This document shows, piece by piece, positions 8,039 through 15,083 of a stretch of DNA of 64,000 nt. The position numbers and the translations under genes are program-made. Numbering within the stretch: the first letter of the stretch is position 1; every line of letters starts with the position of its first letter. The stretch lies in NCBI RefSeq assembly GCF_900104535.1, contig NZ_LT629710.1, positions 1,612,001-1,676,000 of the forward strand, given 5' to 3'. The notes under the pieces were generated by a model. That model was not told the origin of the DNA. It did no database searches and saw nothing but the letters and a program-made list of their open reading frames with translations. Source of the DNA: Nakamurella panacisegetis. Lineage in GTDB: Bacteria > Actinomycetota > Actinomycetes > Mycobacteriales > Nakamurellaceae.

Positions 8039-8359
8039 TCAGATTGACCGACGGTCCGGCTCCTCGATCCCTCTGAGCACCCCGACGATATGCGCGAGTT
8101 CATGCCAGATTGCAGTCGGTTCGTCGATCGGCCGCTCGACAAACTCGCGGACCGACTCGACGTCATCTACCAGCTGACCAACGGTCAACTCGTCGGGCGC
8201 TGAGAGCATGTCGAAGGCAACGTCCGTGGGCACGCTCCAGTAGTCGTTACCCAAGAGCTGCACCTCAGACCCGTGCTTGATCGAGTACCACCCGCCCGCA
8301 AGCGTCGTTGTGTGACCAGGGATGTACTCGGTTGAAGCGGTCGAGCCCGACACCAGCAT
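8039..8359 (-). CDS. hypothetical protein, 106 aa
   Basis: An upstream in-frame TGA limits the start to ATG 8359 (MLVSGSTASTEY) or the GTG two codons later. The sequence is protein-like: PGHTTTLAGGWYSIKHGSEVQLLGNDYWSVPTDVAF, then acidic helices and HELAHIVGVL. I recognise no family. There is no signal peptide. It sits convergent to the SDR gene inside the mosaic region and may be a horizontally acquired cargo gene. Confidence 0.5.
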   Translation of the reverse strand: MLVSGSTASTEYIPGHTTTLAGGWYSIKHGSEVQLLGNDYWSVPTDVAFDMLSAPDELTVGQLVDDVESVREFVERPIDEPTAIWHELAHIVGVLRGIEEPDRRSI

Positions 8360-8490
8360 CCCGAGGGGACCTCATCCAACCCTCGCCGCCACGCCGACAG
8401 ATCTCGGTGGGTCCAAGATTGGCGCCGACAGGTGGGGCCGCAACACTTGCCGAAACGCACTGGATCCAGCCCCGGATGAGCCATACGGTT

Positions 8491-8513
8491 GTTCGTCTAT
8501 ACTATGGATGAAC
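8491..8513 (+). promoter_or_regulatory. promoter with overlapping operator for the first RES toxin-antitoxin operon
   Basis: TATACT (8498-8503) is a good -10 box. It lies inside an inverted repeat, GTTCGTC (8491-8497) and GATGAAC (8507-8513), with one mismatch. A protein bound here would cover the promoter, the usual way antitoxins autorepress. A strong Shine-Dalgarno sequence (AAGGAGGA, 8525-8532) follows, in front of GTG 8536. No good -35 box was found. Confidence 0.6.
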
Positions 8514-8535
8514 GTTGGAGAGAGAAGGAGGACCT

Positions 8536-9105
8536 GTGACCAGTATCGGCAGCGTGCTTGACACCTTCGGTCATGGCATCGACCCGAATGACTTCGCCAC
8601 CCAGCTCGAGCAGGCCATGAGGGCCCGGACCGCCGCCGATCATCGAGCGCTCTCCACCCACGACCAGGAGGTCCTGGCCGCCGTCGGCGTGCCTGCCGCC
8701 GACCTGACCCGCACGCCAGCCCGATCCGTGGTCGAGGAGGCGGCCCGCCTGCTGGAGGCGAACTCGCAGGCCCTGGCGGTCGCCGAGGCTGCTGCCGCGC
8801 TCGGACGAACTGCCGGACGGGTTCGCGGCGCCATCGCCGATGGCTCCCTGTTCGGGGTCAAGGTCGGCCGAACCTGGCTGCTTCCGACCTGGCAACTCGG
8901 CGAGTCCGGCCCGCTCCCCCACCTGCGGAAGGTGATTGGCGCCATCCCCGCAGGTACCTCCGCGGCGACCGTCGAGCGGGTGATGACGCAGCCCACGGAC
9001 GAGTTGTTCATCGACGGTGCGCCCGTGTCGCCCCGTCAGTGGTTGCTGGCCGGGCAACCGCCCGCACCCGTGGTCGCGCTGATCGGCCAGCTCTACGCAT
9101 GGTGA
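8536..9105 (+). CDS. antitoxin of a RES toxin module, with excisionase-like helix-turn-helix
   Basis: The start is GTG 8536, directly behind AAGGAGGA, giving 189 residues. The middle (about 78-115: ALAVAEAAAALGRTAGRVRGAIADGSLFGVKVGRTWLLPTWQL) looks like a MerR/excisionase-type helix-turn-helix with wing. The last part, VSPRQWLLAGQPPAPVVALI, resembles the C-terminal element of DUF2384/MbcA-type antitoxins that fills the toxin pocket. The stop TGA (9105) overlaps the toxin start by 7 bases, so the two proteins are co-translated. It should bind and silence the RES toxin and repress the operon through the palindrome over the -10 box. The family assignment comes from context and motif appearance. 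Confidence 0.7.
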   Translation: MTSIGSVLDTFGHGIDPNDFATQLEQAMRARTAADHRALSTHDQEVLAAVGVPAADLTRTPARSVVEEAARLLEANSQALAVAEAAAALGRTAGRVRGAIADGSLFGVKVGRTWLLPTWQLGESGPLPHLRKVIGAIPAGTSAATVERVMTQPTDELFIDGAPVSPRQWLLAGQPPAPVVALIGQLYAW

Positions 9106-9716
9106 AGCTGCCCCGCCAGCCGGGCACGCTGCACATCGACGAGGCCGACCTGGGTGACTGGCCCCACCACGCCATGGTTCGCATCCACGGCACCGTCGGG
9201 GCCCTGTCGCTGCCTTGGCACGAGCTGCGCCACTTCGGCCCGACGTCCAACCGCTTCGACCCGCATCCACCACCGCCGGGAATGCACGCCGACTTTGCCG
9301 CCTCCTACGTCGCAGCGGACGTCGACACCGCGCTGGCCGAGGTCTTCCAGGACGGCCGGATCATCGCGCCGTCCGCGCCGAACGGACCGTATCTGACCGT
9401 GTGGAGGGCCACCCGGGCGTTGCGGCTGCTGGACCTGCGGGGCAGCTGGCCCCTGCGCGAAGGAGCGTCCCACGTCATCAACACCGGACCCCGGCCGGTG
9501 TGCCGGCAGTGGGCCCACGCCATCGCCCTGCACCCGATCGACGTTGACGGTCTGCTCTACACGTCCTCGATGACCGGGGCCGATGCCGCCGCCTTGTTCC
9601 GCCCGTCCGCCGACTCGTTCCCGGAACACCCTCTGCTGTCGCTGCCCCTGACCGACCCGGGCCTGGCCGGCGTCCTGGACGGCGCCGCGGCGCGCATCGG
9701 CTACGCACTGACCTGA
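9099..9716 (+). CDS. RES-domain toxin (predicted NAD+-degrading)
   Basis: From ATG 9099, inside the antitoxin's last codons, this gives 205 residues. The RES fold is recognisable: VRIHG near the N-terminus supplies the conserved Arg, NRFDP and YVAADVDTALAEVFQ supply the Glu helix, and TSSM near residue 155 supplies the Ser. Characterised RES toxins such as MbcT break down NAD+. The protein is cytoplasmic. The start is chosen because the coupled ATG gives a natural N-terminus (MVKLPRQPGTLHI). A second RES module, of different sequence and opposite strand, lies 1.7 kb away. Confidence 0.82.
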   Translation: MVKLPRQPGTLHIDEADLGDWPHHAMVRIHGTVGALSLPWHELRHFGPTSNRFDPHPPPPGMHADFAASYVAADVDTALAEVFQDGRIIAPSAPNGPYLTVWRATRALRLLDLRGSWPLREGASHVINTGPRPVCRQWAHAIALHPIDVDGLLYTSSMTGADAAALFRPSADSFPEHPLLSLPLTDPGLAGVLDGAAARIGYALT

Positions 9717-10319
9717 GCCGCGTCAGCCCCGGCGGTCCGCGCGATTCCAATGGTCGCCAGGTATTCGTCAGCGGCTGTGCGTCGTTGTCACCCACCCCGT
9801 CGCCGGACCGGCCCGTGGTGGCCGCTCACTTCCCTACCTGTCCAAGTGACCGACGATAATTGCAGTTATGGTCATTGGCGTGCGGAGCCTCAGAACTGGC
9901 GCCCCGCACGCCCTGAGTGTGGCGCAGCAGGGTTCGGCCAGGCATGCCCGTGGCTGCTCGCGGGCTCTACCTGTGCCACGTCGCCGGCCGAGGCCTTGAC
10001 CAGCCGACCGCGCTATAGCGACGGTGAACCGCGGTGATGGCGCGGCGGGGTGATCAAGTTGCCCGGCCAGCTCGGCCTTGTCATCGCCGGACGTGTCCCG
10101 GTCCGTTCCCCTGCGCCGCACGGTCCGTCGCGGCGCCTTCGCCCGGGGTGGGAGCGGTCACGCACAGGACACACCGGACCGCCGCGCTGACGCCGCCGAT
10201 TCCATCAGGCTCTGCGCCGACCGGGCCTGTGTTCGGTCGGGACGTCCGCACTGAGCCGGTCTGTCCGCCCAGGGAGGGACACCGCTACTCCCCCGCCGGT
10301 TGCCACCTGCGACCAGACC
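9717..10319. other. 603-base stretch without a recognisable gene
   Basis: It lies between the toxin stop and the convergent gene ending at 10320. All frames are Arg/Pro/Ala-rich and look non-coding. One AT-richer patch (9849-9876) has TGACC and GGTCA as inverted arms around ATAATTGCAGTTAT. I see no other structure. Confidence 0.5.
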
Positions 10320-11168
10320 TCAGATGTGCGCCATCGGGTCGGGCGGGTCCCCCGGCCCGGTGCCGGCGCATGGGCCGGTCGCGATGCTGTTGGCGACCTT
10401 GTAGGCCGCCGCGACGGCTTCGTTCACCTTGTCTATGTCGGCGTTCGCTGTCGCTTTCGCCGCGGCGATCGCACTCTTGGCGGCGTCGACCGAGCCGGCC
10501 GACGAGGCGTCGGCTGCCACCCCATCGGCGCCGAGCTGCTCGGCGCTTTGCACGTTGTCGATGTCCGTCTGGGCGGTGGCGAACTGAATCGACAGTTGGA
10601 TCGCGTCGTTGGAGAGGCTGCTCGCGGCGTCGTTGTAGACAGTGCTCGCGGCGTCGTTGTAGACGACCGAGCTGGCGTTGACGCAATTGTCGCCACCGCC
10701 AGCCTTGGCGTCAGAGCGGGTGTGGTCCAGGTCCACCTGGGTCTGTTTGACATCGGCCGACAAGCTGGAGAGCTGCTGGTCGAAGTTCGTGTCCTGTTCG
10801 AGGGAGGCAAGTGCCCTCTGTTCGGCTTGCTGGTCGCTCGCGGCTTGCTGCTGTGCGGCGGCCGCTGCCGCGCTGGCCGCGGACTCTTCGGACGCCACCG
10901 AGGCATTCGATGCCGCCTGCTGCTCTAGTTGCGCGGCACTGGCCTGCACGACCTGCACGGCACTGTTGTACTCATCCGTCCTCCCGGGCTGGTACGTCTC
11001 CACCTGGATGGTGCCGTCCGCTTGCGGAACGGACAGCCGCAGGGTTTTGCCGTCGAGCTGTCCGGACAGTGTCGATCCGAAGCCGTGCGAGAAGGTGAGC
11101 GTGACCGACGAGCCGCTGATCGTGCCGTTGAACGAGGCGGAGTCGGTCTCCAAAGTCGTGGCCCCCAC
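10320..11168 (-). CDS. Ala/Gln-rich coiled-coil protein, probably 5'-truncated
   Basis: The first part (SFNGTISGSSVTLTFSHGFGSTLSGQLDGKTLRLSVPQADG) is a beta-rich domain that normally follows a signal peptide and a short linker. Residues about 75-125 are a long Ala/Gln/Ser-rich coiled coil (AAQQQAASDQQAEQRALASLEQD), followed by a helical part with repeats of VVYNDAASTVYNDAAS and two Cys. The best available start is GTG 11168, and in-frame sequence upstream gives FASRTYSETILPV without a start, signal peptide or Shine-Dalgarno. The 5' end is probably missing: the DNA just upstream reads as part of a different gene on the other strand. Function unknown, probably an exported protein in its intact form. 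Confidence 0.6.
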   Translation of the reverse strand: MGATTLETDSASFNGTISGSSVTLTFSHGFGSTLSGQLDGKTLRLSVPQADGTIQVETYQPGRTDEYNSAVQVVQASAAQLEQQAASNASVASEESAASAAAAAAQQQAASDQQAEQRALASLEQDTNFDQQLSSLSADVKQTQVDLDHTRSDAKAGGGDNCVNASSVVYNDAASTVYNDAASSLSNDAIQLSIQFATAQTDIDNVQSAEQLGADGVAADASSAGSVDAAKSAIAAAKATANADIDKVNEAVAAAYKVANSIATGPCAGTGPGDPPDPMAHI

Positions 11169-11221
11169 AGGGAGGATCGTCTCGCTGTAGGTTCGGCTAG
11201 CGAAACTGGCTGGACGACAAA

Positions 11222-11411
11222 GCTCGAACGCTCCAGGAGATCTGCACCCGTGCTGAGTCGTTGCTGGGCGACGTCGATGTGGACGGCGCGATCCGGCAGT
11301 ATCGAGCGAAGGCGATTAACCGATCTGGCTAGCCGACCGTCGGTGAGCGGCAGGCGTTGGCTCTGGCCGCCGATTACTTGCGCGGGAAACTGAGCCACAC
11401 GCACGGCCCAG
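11222..11411 (+). pseudogene. remnant of an unidentified coding sequence with an internal stop
   Basis: The plus frame reads ARTLQEICTRAESLLGDVD, continues through VDGAIRQYRAKAINRSG, meets TAG at 11330-11332, and goes on with PTVGERQALALAADYLRGKL in the same frame. Both halves look like real helical protein, unlike the other frames. There is no start codon and no clear end. I do not recognise the family. It abuts the truncated end of the gene at 10320-11168, suggesting a deletion or insertion junction around 11190-11220. Confidence 0.4.
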
Positions 11412-11414
11412 TGA

Positions 11415-11948
11415 TCAGTCCGCCAGGTGTCGAACGGACATCAGTACGCGCACGGGTGGCCGGGCATCCACGGCCGCCTGCCAACCTTCGACAGCTTGTG
11501 ACGGCTGCCCGAACATGACCAGCACCACGCCGTCCCGGGGAGCTGCCCGATACTCGCCCTTGTCCACGGTCCAGCCAGCCGCCGCGCGTGGTTTGAGCGC
11601 CGCAGACGGGGCGACCAGGCAGACCTCGCCCAGCAGTCGGATAGTTCGAGCTTCCTGCCGACAGGCATCGTAGGACGACTCGTCACCGATCAGATCGTTC
11701 AGTGCCAGGGTTGGCCGCTTAGGCTCGGGGTGCGGCACGTCAACCGCCCAGATTGCCCGGCTGACACCGGCTAGATCTTCGAGTTCGGTGATCTCCTCGT
11801 GCCGCAGGAACTCCGCCCAGGCGCCGTCCGGTGTGTCCGCGAAGTAGTTGGCCGGCCCTTCCCCTGCACCGTGCCACCGGGCTGGCGGCTGCGACGAGTC
11901 CTCCCAGAGAAACGGGTATCGGGCGTCTGCATGTCGATACCAGGTCAC
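11415..11948 (-). CDS. RES-domain toxin of the second module
   Basis: The 177-residue protein is a compact RES domain. WYRHADARYPFLWEDSSQPPARWH gives the N-terminal Arg and the W-rich start, YFADTPDGAWAEFLRHEEI carries the conserved Glu, and LVAPSAALKPRA carries the Ser region. Its ATG (11948) overlaps the TGA of the upstream antitoxin as ATGA, so translation is coupled. The expected activity, from the family, is NAD+ breakdown when free of antitoxin. It is clearly different in sequence from the RES toxin at 9099-9716, so the two are not a recent duplication. Confidence 0.82.
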   Translation of the reverse strand: MTWYRHADARYPFLWEDSSQPPARWHGAGEGPANYFADTPDGAWAEFLRHEEITELEDLAGVSRAIWAVDVPHPEPKRPTLALNDLIGDESSYDACRQEARTIRLLGEVCLVAPSAALKPRAAAGWTVDKGEYRAAPRDGVVLVMFGQPSQAVEGWQAAVDARPPVRVLMSVRHLAD

Positions 11949-12583
11949 GTGGCAGACATCGCGGTGAGACTTGCGGCTAGGTCAGCGACCTCGATGACCG
12001 GATGGTCGTCGGGCGACCATGTGCCGGTGAGCCGTTGCGACGGAGACTGTCCGTTCAGTGCCCTCCGCGGCCGGTCGAACCATCGCAGGATGCCGAACCT
12101 GTTGTACGCACCGGCCAAATCGGCCACCCTCATCGCCAGCCAGTGCAGTCGGACGGCCACGTCCTGTGGTGTCGGGCGCCCGTGGTTCGCGTAGCGACGC
12201 ACCGACGACTCGCTGATGCCGAGCAGTTTCGTCAGAACCTCGGGTGGAAGCGTCCGTTGGAGCGACTCCCATTCCGTATCGGGATTCGGAGAGTTCTCCA
12301 CGACGATGTTCATCAAGTCCAAGGCACTGCGGAGGTCTTCGTCAGCTTCGGTTGGCTTGGTCAGCAGGCGGCCGATGCCAGCTTTGAAGAACGCGTCCAG
12401 CGCCGCCGTCAAGGAGGATCGCGACAATGTAAGCAGATCATCCGTCGCAATCAGGCCCATTGCCTCAGCACGGGTGATCAGGCGTACGGCCGTGGCCTGC
12501 AAGTCAGGCTCGAGTGCGGTCGGGACGGCGACGGACGCCACGTCTTCTTCGGGCACGCCGGAATGACGGCGGACTTGATCCAT
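11945..12583 (-). CDS. MbcA/Xre-like (DUF2384-type) antitoxin
   Basis: Starting at ATG 12583 (MDQVRRHSGVPEEDV), the protein has 212 residues. The N-terminal 100 are helical. The C-terminal half has a helix-turn-helix-like stretch (VLTKLLGISESSVRRYANHGRPTPQDV), then LAGAYNRFGILRWFDRPRRALNGQSPSQRLTG and DHPVIEVADLAASL. This is the antitoxin/DUF2384 layout that pairs with RES toxins: the GYNRFGIxRWFDRPR segment plus a final acidic helix. It should neutralise the downstream RES protein and repress its own promoter, where a 21-base palindrome lies. Confidence 0.8.
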   Translation of the reverse strand: MDQVRRHSGVPEEDVASVAVPTALEPDLQATAVRLITRAEAMGLIATDDLLTLSRSSLTAALDAFFKAGIGRLLTKPTEADEDLRSALDLMNIVVENSPNPDTEWESLQRTLPPEVLTKLLGISESSVRRYANHGRPTPQDVAVRLHWLAMRVADLAGAYNRFGILRWFDRPRRALNGQSPSQRLTGTWSPDDHPVIEVADLAASLTAMSAT

Positions 12584-12589
12584 GTTCCG

Positions 12590-12636
12590 ATTGTAATCCG
12601 TTGCTCGCCCGAACGGGGCCCGTTTGGGGCAAAATA
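12590..12636 (-). promoter_or_regulatory. operator palindrome and possible leaderless promoter of the second RES module
   Basis: CCCGAACGGG (12608-12617) and CCCGTTTGGG (12619-12628) form a 21-base palindrome with one mismatch and one central base. On the minus strand, TACAAT (12595-12590) is a good -10 box placed 7 bases before ATG 12583, which predicts a leaderless message. A second -10-like TATTTT (12636-12631) lies on the other side of the palindrome. Confidence 0.6.
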
Positions 12637-13334
12637 TCGCTTGTTGTGTGATCGCCCAGTCCCCGTGAACATCCGGTGCATGGCACAAGACAAGGTCACC
12701 CGCGTGCCGGCGAAGCTTGCAGCTCGTCCAGGCTAAAGCGCGACTGCCTGTCAGCAGGGCCGTGAAGCACAGGGTGTCCGAGGGTGGCTGCCCGTACCGC
12801 GCCGAGTGATCGGACCTGGACGACAACTCGCAGCGGAATCAAGACGCCTGCGCGACCACCGACAGCTCGTGTCCGGTTGACGCCACCGCCCAACCGAGCC
12901 AGCTCGTTGCGGATCGATGACCGATCAGGGATCGCGGACCGGGCACCGTACGATTTCACAGCCTCACGGCGTCGTCTCTGCTGCGCCGTTTTTTTTGGGG
13001 TGGTTTCCGCGCGGTTCGGCCCAGTGGGTCCCGGTCCCGCCTGGCCTGGTCGCCCTGTACCGGTTGCGGTGGCCGGTGCAGGTGGCGGCCGAGGTGTGGC
13101 CGCGGCGATCACCTGGTCCAACCCCGAAGGGGTGACCCGGCATCACCAGAGCGAAGAAGGTCGCCTGGTCGATCTGCTGTGGATGCTGGTTCCCGGTCGC
13201 GGCGCTCCCGGCCGACGGCGCCTCCGGGCTGGCCGAGCGCGTCACGAGGACGCGCCGAGCCATCCGGGAACGCCAGTCACGCTGACGACACCCCTGGCCG
13301 GAGGCAAGCCCGATTTGACCAGAGGCACTCCCGA
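12637..13334. other. about 700 bases without a recognisable gene; contains a terminator-like element
   Basis: The space lies between the second TA module and the end of recD. On the plus strand ACGGCG (12966-12971) pairs with CGCCGT (12984-12989), followed by eight T (12989-12996). That is the shape of an intrinsic terminator, but no intact plus-strand gene precedes it. No frame is convincingly coding. It may mark the edge between the accessory region and the core genes. Confidence 0.5.
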
Positions 13335-15083
13335 TCAGCCCGAGGCCAGCCGAAGCCGAAGTCCGCTCGCCCGGGCGGCCGGACGAGCGATGGCCGCCCG
13401 GAGTTCGACGTCCGAACCGACGAGCCGCACATGCTCCTTGGCCCTGGTCAGCGCGGTGTAGATCATCTCCCGGGTGGCCAGAGGCGAATCGGCGGGTGGC
13501 AGGATCACGGTGACCCGCTCGAACTGGCTGCCCTGGCTGCGATGCACCGTCATCGCGTGCACGGTCTCGACATCGCCGAGCCGGCTCGGGGCGAAGTCCA
13601 CCAGATCGGCACCGCGGGCGAACACTGCCCGGGCCGAACCGTCGGCCTGCCGCACGACCACGCCGGTGTCCCCGTTGAACAGACCCAACGCGTAGTCGTT
13701 GGCCGTCACCAGCAATGGCCGCCCGATGTACCACTCGCCCTCCCGCGGATCGCCCGGGACGTCGGCCAGCCACCGTTCGATCTTGCGGCTCCAGGCCTGC
13801 ACCCCGAACGGGCCGGCCCGGTGCGCGCACAGCACCCGGTGCCGGTCGAGCTGGGCCAGCGCCGCCCGGGCGTCGCCGTCCTTGGCCGCCGCGCGGATGG
13901 CCGTCGCCGCTCTCACCACGTCGTCCCGGATCCGTTCCTCCGAGGTGTCCAGATCAAGCGGGGCCTCGCCCGCGGCCAGCACGGCCACCGCCGCATCCGC
14001 GTCCCCCGCGCGGACGGCACCGGCCAGCCGGCCGATCACGCTGCCGAACCGCCAGGTGTGGGTGAGCACGACGACCGGCCGCACGGAGCCGGCCGGCAAC
14101 GGCCGGGCCGTGAGGCCGGCGACCAGGTCGGCCAGCACCGCCCCGGCCTCGACCGAGGCCAGCTGATCCGGGTCACCGACCAGTACCAGCCGGGCGTCGG
14201 GTCGGACCGCCTCGAGCAGCCGGGCCATCAACGTCAACGACAACATCGAGGTCTCGTCCACCACCACGATGTCGTGCGGCAGCCGGTTCTCCCGGTCGTG
14301 GCGGAACCGGGTGCCGTCCCCGGGCCGGCTGCCCAGCAACCGGTGCAACGTGGAGGCGGTGACCCCGGCCAGGCGCTCCCGGTCGGCCGCGCCGAACTCG
14401 GTGGCCACCACCTGCTGAACCGCCTCCTGCAACCGGGCCGCGGCCTTGCCGGTCGGGGCGGCCAGCGCGATGCGCAGGCCAGGGCCGTGCTGGTCGTGCA
14501 GGACGGCCAGCAGCCTGGCCACGGTGGTCGTCTTGCCGGTGCCGGGGCCGCCGCCGAGCACCGTGGTCCAGCGACGGACGGCACTCTCGGCCGCGAGCCG
14601 CTGGTCGGTCAGCTCGGGGAAGTGCCGATCGAGGCTGTCCTGCAACACCGCCGGGTCGACCGAGGGTGGCAGCTGGGCCTCCCGGACGGTCAGATCGGCC
14701 CTGACCTGATCCTCCTGCCGCCAGTAGCGGTCCAGATAGAGCAGATCCAGGTCCCACCGCAGAGGCCGGCCGGGGCCGACCAGGGGGCTGGCCTTCACCC
14801 GGTCCGTCCACGACCCGACCTCCGGCCAGGGCAGATCGGGTGCGACACGGGCCATCTCACGCAGATCGATGCACACCGAGCCGCCCCGCACCCCGCGGAC
14901 AGCCAGAGCGACGGCCAACCGGACCTGCTCGTCCGGTTCGTCGGCCAGCGCGCCGAGCCGGTTCGCCACGTGCACGTCGGCCGCGGACAACACGTCGACG
15001 CGGTTGAACACGCCGAGCAGGCCGGTGGCCCGGGAGGCGAAACGGGCGTCGTAGGGATCGACGTCGAGCACCGGGGTGGTCAT
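13335..15083 (-). CDS. recD: exodeoxyribonuclease V alpha subunit (RecD helicase)
   Basis: The 582-residue protein is an SF1 helicase: Walker A GGGPGTGKTTT at about 177-187, Walker B VVVDETSML near 275, motif III-like LVGDPDQLASVEAG, and the C-terminal motif VHAMTVHRSQGSQFERV with YTALTRAKEHVRLVG. The N-terminal 150 residues are the RecB-contact domain. The length fits RecD. It is the fast 5'-3' motor of RecBCD, which resects double-strand ends until Chi. Its ATG overlaps the recB stop as ATGA. It is the last gene of the recC-recB-recD operon. Confidence 0.95.
   Translation of the reverse strand: MTTPVLDVDPYDARFASRATGLLGVFNRVDVLSAADVHVANRLGALADEPDEQVRLAVALAVRGVRGGSVCIDLREMARVAPDLPWPEVGSWTDRVKASPLVGPGRPLRWDLDLLYLDRYWRQEDQVRADLTVREAQLPPSVDPAVLQDSLDRHFPELTDQRLAAESAVRRWTTVLGGGPGTGKTTTVARLLAVLHDQHGPGLRIALAAPTGKAAARLQEAVQQVVATEFGAADRERLAGVTASTLHRLLGSRPGDGTRFRHDRENRLPHDIVVVDETSMLSLTLMARLLEAVRPDARLVLVGDPDQLASVEAGAVLADLVAGLTARPLPAGSVRPVVVLTHTWRFGSVIGRLAGAVRAGDADAAVAVLAAGEAPLDLDTSEERIRDDVVRAATAIRAAAKDGDARAALAQLDRHRVLCAHRAGPFGVQAWSRKIERWLADVPGDPREGEWYIGRPLLVTANDYALGLFNGDTGVVVRQADGSARAVFARGADLVDFAPSRLGDVETVHAMTVHRSQGSQFERVTVILPPADSPLATREMIYTALTRAKEHVRLVGSDVELRAAIARPAARASGLRLRLASG

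Noticed and set aside
9849-9876. TGACC/GGTCA arms around an AT-rich core as an operator
   Set aside because: No adjacent regulator or gene start on either side; too short to trust alone.
12966-12996. Hairpin with eight T residues as the terminator of a real plus-strand gene
   Set aside because: No intact plus-strand gene ends before it; kept only as a terminator-like element inside the gene-free stretch.
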